A DNA stretch of 64,000 bases. It comes from Rhodohalobacter mucosus (GTDB lineage: Bacteria; Bacteroidota; Rhodothermia; Balneolales; Balneolaceae). Shown here piece by piece: positions 59,019-64,000 of the stretch. The notes below the pieces were generated by a model. It had not been told where the DNA came from. It worked only from the letters and a program-made list of their open reading frames with translations, and made no database searches. The translations under genes were made by a program, and so were the position numbers. Each line of letters opens with the position of its first letter. The stretch's first letter is position 1. Location: the NCBI RefSeq assembly GCF_003150675.1, contig NZ_QGGB01000005.1:372001-436000 (forward strand), read 5' to 3'.

Positions 59019-60338
59019 TTATGGAAGCATCAGGATCTGAATATCCATTACATTATTGCCGGTTGGACCCGTTTTGATATGCCACGGTGTGTCATTGAAA
59101 AAGTTGTAGCTGTCGTTATCGGCCAGTGCGCCGGCCGGATCAGCGTTCCGTTTTTCCCCACTCCGCCAGGTTGTTTCATCGACGATGGCGCCCGCGGCAT
59201 CGGTGGATCCGTCAATGCCGTCCGTGCCGGCGCTTAGAAAAAGGATTTTACGGTCGAAGCTGCTCAGGTGCTGTGCCATTCTAAGCGCCAGTTCCTGGTT
59301 TCGCCCCCCTTTTCCCTCACCTGTTACCTTAAGGGTGCATTCGCCATAGAAAACGTGGGCGGCTGGGCGATTATTACTGTTTAGCATCGTATCCAGCCTC
59401 TTGCGTATCAGCTTCTCAAAATCATTGATACTGCCCGACCACGGCTCCGGCTCACGGCTGGCTTCAAAACCATGCTCTTCAAGCAGCCTGCAGGCTTCGG
59501 ATGAAACAATGCGGGCAGAGGATAGGATAAACTGGGGGTGATGGCCTGATTCGGCTGTTTTTTCTTGATTGCTGAGGCTCTCTGCCTCCGACCGGCTTTG
59601 AATATGGTTTCGTACGGAGTCCGGTATTTTATTCCAGAGTGACCTGCCGGTAAGAATCGTTTTCGCTTCGCGGGTTGAAATGTTCTGCGGGGTGGTGGGA
59701 CCGCTGCCGATATCCTCAACATTGTCATCCGGCACGTCTGAGATGATCAGATCGATTACGTTGAGATGCTTCATGAATTGAAGCATTCTTCCGCCCTTCA
59801 CGGACGATACAGCTTTTCTGACTGTGTTGATCTGCCCGATTTCTGCTCCGGAAGTAACCAGCTGCCGGTAAAGCTGCTGGATATCCTCTTCAGGGATCGG
59901 GGCGGCCGGCCTGCAGAGAAGGGAGGATGTGCCACCCGAAATCAGATTGATCAGTGTGGATCCGGAGGGTAACTCCCTGATGTAGCGTATAAGCTGTTGG
60001 GTTGCCTGAAACGATGCACGGTCGGGATAGGGGTGGGAACCGATCAGAACCCGTGTTTTCTGCGGTTGGTGAAAGGGGTTGGGCGTTGAGATAACCAGTC
60101 CGTCTTTAAGATGTTCATTCAGCGCGTTCTCGGCGCCCAGTGCCATGCCTGCTGACGCTTTGCCTGCGCCTGCAAGGTAGATCGCTGAATGGTCCGGCAT
60201 GGGGATGCTTTCAGACTGTACCCGGAGCCCGTTGCTATCGGGCTGTAGGCTGATACTCTCAAAAAGCACCTCTGAAGGGTCCACTTTTCGAATGATTTCA
60301 CGCCAAATATTAAAGGATTCTAATAAATATTCCGCCAT
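59019..60338 (-). CDS. Glycerate 2-kinase (MOFRL/DUF4147 family)
   Basis: A 439-residue kinase. The N-terminal DUF4147 domain has LAGAGKASAGMA (about 54-65), LINLISGGTSSLLCRP (about 133-148), INTVRKAVSSVKGGRML and DLIISDVPDD. The C-terminal MOFRL domain carries GEGKGGRNQELAL (about 350-362) and SAGTDGIDGSTDAAGAIVD (about 383-400). It phosphorylates D-glycerate to 2-phosphoglycerate, feeding glycolysis, serine or hydroxypyruvate routes. It stands alone on the minus strand, divergent from the ECF sigma gene. Confidence 0.92.
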   Translation of the reverse strand: MAEYLLESFNIWREIIRKVDPSEVLFESISLQPDSNGLRVQSESIPMPDHSAIYLAGAGKASAGMALGAENALNEHLKDGLVISTPNPFHQPQKTRVLIGSHPYPDRASFQATQQLIRYIRELPSGSTLINLISGGTSSLLCRPAAPIPEEDIQQLYRQLVTSGAEIGQINTVRKAVSSVKGGRMLQFMKHLNVIDLIISDVPDDNVEDIGSGPTTPQNISTREAKTILTGRSLWNKIPDSVRNHIQSRSEAESLSNQEKTAESGHHPQFILSSARIVSSEACRLLEEHGFEASREPEPWSGSINDFEKLIRKRLDTMLNSNNRPAAHVFYGECTLKVTGEGKGGRNQELALRMAQHLSSFDRKILFLSAGTDGIDGSTDAAGAIVDETTWRSGEKRNADPAGALADNDSYNFFNDTPWHIKTGPTGNNVMDIQILMLP

Positions 60339-60569
60339 AAACTCAATTCTAATATTAATTACAAATTATTGTTAATGAATATGTTAAAGAATATTAAGAA
60401 CCCCTTAGCGGAAAGGGGTGCGGAAAAATTTTCCTCATAGCATTTGAATATTAGAAAAAATTAATATTTTGATCACAGTTCCATGCGTCAAAGTTGAATT
60501 GCTAAACAAACAACTGTGTATCCGGTAGCGCCTTCAGGTATGGAAGGCGATAAAATAAGGAGTCGAATT

Positions 60570-61148
60570 ATGAGTGTTTCAGTTAAAAACAACAGGGTTG
60601 ATTATTCTGTGTTGGTAAATTATCTGCAGGTTCAGGAAACACGCAAAGCCAATGAACTTCTGGCTGAAGTGCTTCCCAAGCTGGTGCAATATCTTCAGAT
60701 TACGGTAGGGGCAAACCCCGAAACCGCTGAAGAGTGCGTGCAGCAGGCATTTCTGAATGTATATGAGAGAATTTTGCAGGATAAGATCCGGGACCCGAAA
60801 TCCATTCTGAGTTATCTCATGCAAGCTTCAAGAAATGAATATTTCTCTCACTGTCAAAAAAACAAGCGCTACACCGAATTGCCTGAAACTGAAAAAGGCA
60901 TGAGTGAGCCGGCCGAGCAGATCAGCAGGCTGGTTGACGACGAGAGAATGGAAGCACTCAGTGAGTGTATCTCCAGGCTTGACGATGAGTCGAGGGAGTT
61001 TATCACCTACTTTATGGATAACCCCGGAGTACGGTCGCGTCAGGTGGCAACGGAGTTCGGCATCAGTGAAGCGAATGTGCGGATTAAAAAACATCGTATC
61101 GTCCATCAGCTTCAGGATATGTACAAGAAAATGACGGCCGACGTCTGA
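60570..61148 (+). CDS. ECF-type RNA polymerase sigma factor (second)
   Basis: A 192-residue protein with sigma region 2 (about 25-95, ETAEECVQQAFLNVYERIL) and region 4 (about 130-185, SRQVATEFGISEANVRIKKHRIVHQL). The ATG at 60570 has an AAGGAG ribosome site six bases upstream. No anti-sigma gene follows, so it may be controlled at the level of expression, unlike the sigma operon at 7.4 kb. A 7-bp hairpin ACCCCTT / AAGGGGT lies 150 bp upstream. Confidence 0.88.
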   Translation: MSVSVKNNRVDYSVLVNYLQVQETRKANELLAEVLPKLVQYLQITVGANPETAEECVQQAFLNVYERILQDKIRDPKSILSYLMQASRNEYFSHCQKNKRYTELPETEKGMSEPAEQISRLVDDERMEALSECISRLDDESREFITYFMDNPGVRSRQVATEFGISEANVRIKKHRIVHQLQDMYKKMTADV

Positions 61149-61257
61149 AAGGAGACCTACCTTTAGGGAGTTATCCTGAGCGGAATTTACGGTTCTATAT
61201 TCAGCGGGGCTTTTTGTATATTCATTCTTTCTGAAAACGTAGAATGAACCGAACCCA

Positions 61258-62229
61258 TTGGAGTTTTTAAAGCCCTACACGGCTCTTATCGAAAACCGTC
61301 TGCAGTCGCTTCCTCTTCCCCAAAAACCTTCCGGCCTGTACGACCCCCAGAGGTATATTCTGGGTATGGGCGGCAAGAGGATCCGTCCCATGCTATCCCT
61401 TGTCAGCTGCGGTCTTTGCGGGGTGGATATGGAACGAGCTGTTCCCGCTGCACTTTCCGTAGAGCTCATTCACAACTTTACGCTTCTGCATGATGATATT
61501 ATGGACCAGGCAGATAGCAGAAGGGGCCATGAAACGGTTCACCGGCGCTGGGATGTTGCATCCGCCATCCTGGCCGGCGACGGCATGTTTGTGCAGGCCC
61601 TGTTGATGCTTCAGGACGTGCCGCCCGGCTGCGATCATAAACAAATGATGAATGAGCTTCTCACGGGAGTCAATACTGTGTGTGAAGGACAGGCTCTCGA
61701 TATGGAGTTCGAAAACAGGCAGGATGTCTCACTTGGTGAATACCTCACTATGATAGAAGGCAAAACGGGTGCGCTGCTCAGCACATCGATGAAGCTGGGC
61801 GGCTATTCGGCGGGTGCGGATGAAGATCAGATCCGGCTGTTGGATCAGATAGGCCGTTCGCTCGGGCTTGCATTTCAGATTCAGGACGACCTGCTTGATG
61901 TAATCGCGGACCCGTCACAGTTCGGAAAGATTCCCGCAGGGGATATTCGGGAGGGTAAGAAAACATTTTTAATGCTCACTGCGTTAGAGCACTGCTCGGT
62001 TGAGCAAAAAAAATCCATATTGGGATATTTTCAGAAACGGCCGCTTACGGTTAATCAAATTGATGAGATAATTTCCATCTACAGAAGTACCGGTACGATT
62101 GAGGAAGCCGAGAAGCAAATCGGCAGCTACTATAAACGCGCCGAGTCGGCCCTGGATAAGTTTGTTGATTCAAACTATAAACAAGATCTTTCTAACCTTA
62201 TAAATTACCTGAAAAACCGTGAAATTTAG
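61258..62229 (+). CDS. Polyprenyl (trans-isoprenyl) diphosphate synthase
   Basis: A 323-residue prenyltransferase with the first aspartate-rich motif LLHDDIMDQADSRRG (about 76-90), the second motif FQIQDDLLDVIAD (about 205-217), and GGKRIRPML at about 38. It chains isopentenyl diphosphate units into all-trans products for quinones or cell-wall carriers. The chain-length residues before the first motif (LIHNFTLLHDD) suggest a medium to long product. It starts with TTG at 61258 because no in-frame ATG lies upstream. It overlaps the BamD gene by up to 11 bp, so the two are coupled. Confidence 0.93.
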   Translation: MEFLKPYTALIENRLQSLPLPQKPSGLYDPQRYILGMGGKRIRPMLSLVSCGLCGVDMERAVPAALSVELIHNFTLLHDDIMDQADSRRGHETVHRRWDVASAILAGDGMFVQALLMLQDVPPGCDHKQMMNELLTGVNTVCEGQALDMEFENRQDVSLGEYLTMIEGKTGALLSTSMKLGGYSAGADEDQIRLLDQIGRSLGLAFQIQDDLLDVIADPSQFGKIPAGDIREGKKTFLMLTALEHCSVEQKKSILGYFQKRPLTVNQIDEIISIYRSTGTIEEAEKQIGSYYKRAESALDKFVDSNYKQDLSNLINYLKNREI

Positions 62230-62233
62230 TTTA

Positions 62234-63058
62234 ATGCGTACGTTATCCTTTCTGTTGTTGATGTCGGTACTTTTTATTTCATGCCGCAGTAACGATCTGA
62301 TCAGGCCCGGAGATACAATAGAAGTGGCTTTCGAAAAAGCAATGAACCAGTACAGGGAAGGAGATTACCCGGAGGCTGCACAAGCTTTTGAAACCGTCGT
62401 TTCGATCGGCAGGGGCACGGATATTGGTCAGGAAGCGCAGTATTACCTGGCAGAAAGCTATTATAATGACAGGCGATACCTTCTGGCCGCTTCCGAATAT
62501 GAGCGGTATGCGCAGTTTTATCCCAACTCCTTTCGCCGGGAGGTCGTAGATTTTAAGCGGGCTGAGTGCTACTACTTCCTGAGCCCGCGTTACCGGCTCG
62601 ATCAAAGCTACACCCGCCGGGCCATTGAGAATCTGAGGCTGTTCAATTCCCGTTTTCCTGATTCCGAATACGCCGAAAAATCAGCTCAGTACATCATAGA
62701 ACTGCGGGAAAAGCTCGCGCGTAAGAAATATGAAGCCGCCAACTTCTATAAAAGAACCAGCCGCTATGAAGCGGCCGCGATCTACTACGACCTGGTGATT
62801 GATGACTATCCTGAAACGGAATGGGCCGAACGCTCACTCGCAGAACAAATGGAAGCGTATATTCTTTACGCGGAAAACAGCGTTCCAGAGCGTCAGGAGG
62901 AGCGGTTCAGACTGGCACTGGAATCGTATAATACATACATGCAGCTCTTTCCCAGGGGCGAATACCGCAGCAGAATGGAAGAGCTTTTTGATAGGGCACA
63001 GGATGGCCTCGATGGTATTGCAGGCAATATCCGGCCCAGTACTTCCTCTACCCAATGA
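62234..63058 (+). CDS. bamD: Outer-membrane protein assembly lipoprotein BamD
   Basis: A roughly 274-residue lipoprotein. The signal sequence MRTLSFLLLMSVLFISC has the lipobox FISC, and five TPR-like helical pairs follow (AMNQYREGDYPEAAQAFETV, AQYYLAESYYNDRRYLLAA, FKRAECYYF, AAIYYDLVIDDYPETEWAE). It matches the BamD/YfiO superfamily. It works with BamA to insert beta-barrel proteins into the outer membrane. A GTG at 62219 is an alternative start that would overlap the prenyl synthase stop. It is followed by nadD after 10 bp. Confidence 0.92.
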   Translation: MRTLSFLLLMSVLFISCRSNDLIRPGDTIEVAFEKAMNQYREGDYPEAAQAFETVVSIGRGTDIGQEAQYYLAESYYNDRRYLLAASEYERYAQFYPNSFRREVVDFKRAECYYFLSPRYRLDQSYTRRAIENLRLFNSRFPDSEYAEKSAQYIIELREKLARKKYEAANFYKRTSRYEAAAIYYDLVIDDYPETEWAERSLAEQMEAYILYAENSVPERQEERFRLALESYNTYMQLFPRGEYRSRMEELFDRAQDGLDGIAGNIRPSTSSTQ

Positions 63059-63068
63059 GTCCGCTGAA

Positions 63069-63650
63069 ATGATGAAAAGGAGGGTCGGCATATTTGGCGG
63101 AACGTTCGACCCGGTTCATTCCGGACATATCGAAGCTGTACACTCATTTCTGGAGAGTGGTCTGATCGATGAAGTATGGGTGATGTTGACTCCTGACCCG
63201 CCACACAAGCGCCACAGAAGCAAACATACTCCGTATAAACATCGTCTCAGGATGCTGGAACTTGCATTCAGTGAGACGGAGCGCGTAAAAATATGTACTC
63301 TTGAAAGGGAACTGCCACAGCCTTCATATACCCTGCAAACGCTTCAGCATCTCACAACAACCTACCCGGATACCCGTTTTTTTCTATGCCTCGGTGAAGA
63401 TTCGGTCAGCTCATTTCATACCTGGCACCGCTACAGGGACATATTGAGTGATTTTTCACTTATGGCGGTGAAAAGGCCGGGATCAGACGCGGTAGAGGCA
63501 GAGGATGAAGTGCTGGAAAAAACAATTTTTCTGGAACATAAACCGGTTGACATATCTTCAACGGCTATAAGGCAAAATGGATCGGACATGGAGCAGATGG
63601 TGCCTGACACCGTGGCTGCGTATATGGAAGAACATGAACTTTATACCTAA
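63069..63650 (+). CDS. nadD: Nicotinate-nucleotide adenylyltransferase
   Basis: A 193-residue nucleotidyltransferase: GIFGGTFDPVHSGHIEA (about 7-23) with the HxGH motif, PPHKRH, then RMLELAFSE and DTRFFLCLGEDSV. The ISSTAIRQ motif near the C-terminus (about 170) completes the active site. It converts nicotinate mononucleotide to deamido-NAD. Two adjacent ATGs exist (63069 and 63072). It is in an operon with the polyprenyl synthase and bamD. Confidence 0.95.
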   Translation: MMKRRVGIFGGTFDPVHSGHIEAVHSFLESGLIDEVWVMLTPDPPHKRHRSKHTPYKHRLRMLELAFSETERVKICTLERELPQPSYTLQTLQHLTTTYPDTRFFLCLGEDSVSSFHTWHRYRDILSDFSLMAVKRPGSDAVEAEDEVLEKTIFLEHKPVDISSTAIRQNGSDMEQMVPDTVAAYMEEHELYT

Positions 63651-63659
63651 TTTTACCTT

Positions 63660-64000
63660 ATGAAGAGAGGTGAATTTTTAAAAACAGCACTAACCGGAGC
63701 TGTATCCCTGCCCGCGCTTGGAAGGCTTGCCATTGGGAACGGAACTCTGACTAAGCCCCGTGTATTGCGTGAAGGGGATACTGTGGCTTTGACCGCTCCT
63801 GCAGGCATTGTGTATGATGAAAATGAGTTTATTAGAATGCAGGGTGTTCTGGAGTCGATTGGCTTAAGGGTGATCTTCGGGGAGCATGTTCGTAAGCGAA
63901 ACGGTTATCTGGCGGGCACCGACCGTGAGAGGGCAGAGGATATAAATCGTTTTTTTGCAGATCCCGGCGTGAGCGCAATCGTTGCTGTGAGGGGAGGGTG
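63660..64000 (+). CDS. LD-carboxypeptidase (peptidase S66), N-terminal part (3' end outside window)
   Basis: About 113 residues are visible. A signal-like start (MKRGEFLKTALTGAVSLPAL, possibly Tat-like though lacking twin Arg) leads into the S66 domain: REGDTVALTAPAGIVYDENE (about 38-57), then a VLESIGLRVIFGEH block, GYLAGTDRERAEDINRFFAD and AIVAVRGG, the strand before the nucleophile region. The family cuts D-Ala from cell-wall tetrapeptides. It starts 9 bp after nadD. The catalytic Ser-Glu-His lie beyond the window end. Confidence 0.88.
   Translation, partial: MKRGEFLKTALTGAVSLPALGRLAIGNGTLTKPRVLREGDTVALTAPAGIVYDENEFIRMQGVLESIGLRVIFGEHVRKRNGYLAGTDRERAEDINRFFADPGVSAIVAVRGG

Noticed and set aside
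60400-60419. Hairpin ACCCCTT/AAGGGGT as a terminator of the glycerate kinase side
   Set aside because: No T-run follows on either strand, and the position is upstream, not downstream, of both flanking genes.

Overview
The window looks like part of a chromosome from the Bacteroidota/Balneolota side of the tree, most likely a Balneola/Rhodohalobacter-type (Balneolaceae) heterotroph. This is inferred from family content: GWxTD, GLPGLI, DUF6588, DUF5995, BspA-type DUF285, a six-bladed-propeller lipoprotein, a VPS10/BNR surface protein, BamD, weak Shine-Dalgarno use and several TTG starts. No rRNA, CRISPR array, transposase, integrase or phage structural gene was found. One tRNA-Leu(CAA) is present.

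Layout. 0-7 kb: end of a plsC-like acyltransferase, a small membrane protein, a stand-alone phage-type metallopeptidase facing a degenerate AAA-like protein, DUF5995, an acetyl-CoA hydrolase/transferase, a DUF418 membrane protein and the decayed tail of a DUF285 gene. 7-13.4 kb: an ECF sigma/anti-sigma/CpxP-like stress operon, a lipoprotein, a nine-repeat DUF285 lipoprotein and a propeller-TM-winged-helix regulator. 13.4-22.6 kb: S9 peptidase, tRNA-Leu, LolC/E-type permease, lysS, a phosphopantetheinyl transferase/MEMO-like/DUF2520 operon and a VapBC pair. 22.9-27.3 kb: a SbtA-SbtB bicarbonate transport pair, an alkyltransferase-like protein, queD-queE, an SDR and a candidate 27-residue microprotein. 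27.4-34 kb: an operon of GWxTD protein, pdxA, methyltransferase and ftsE-like ATPase, then an acyl-CoA carboxylase beta subunit and an orphan response regulator. 34-35.3 kb: a 1.3-kb noncoding zone with a 131-bp tandem array and three terminators. 35.3-42.3 kb: a DUF6588 protein, rsgA, small membrane proteins, two CPBP proteases and what looks like an integrase-less integron cassette cluster. 42.6-52.1 kb: a large VPS10/BNR protein, an AT-rich secreted-protein locus with an AraC-type regulator, and a PQQ dehydrogenase followed by a fragment of the lon 3' end. 52-64 kb: lon, an outer-membrane protein, a uvrD/pcrA helicase, glycerate kinase, a second ECF sigma, polyprenyl synthase, bamD, nadD and the start of an LD-carboxypeptidase.

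Two structures stand out. First, the intergenic DNA is full of short tandem arrays whose unit differs from place to place (AAGGCAA, GAGTATT, TTGATTG, CTGTAGC, TTAAACC/TTGAACC) but whose period is always exactly 7 bp. They often abut the 3' ends of genes, and some sit close to copies of a dispersed ~61-bp element. Second, at 40.5-42.3 kb a 92-bp sequence has the full architecture of an integron attC site, including two extrahelical bases on the expected strand. It separates a ParDE-type toxin-antitoxin cassette from a CPBP-protease cassette, and partial core sites lie at the outer edges.
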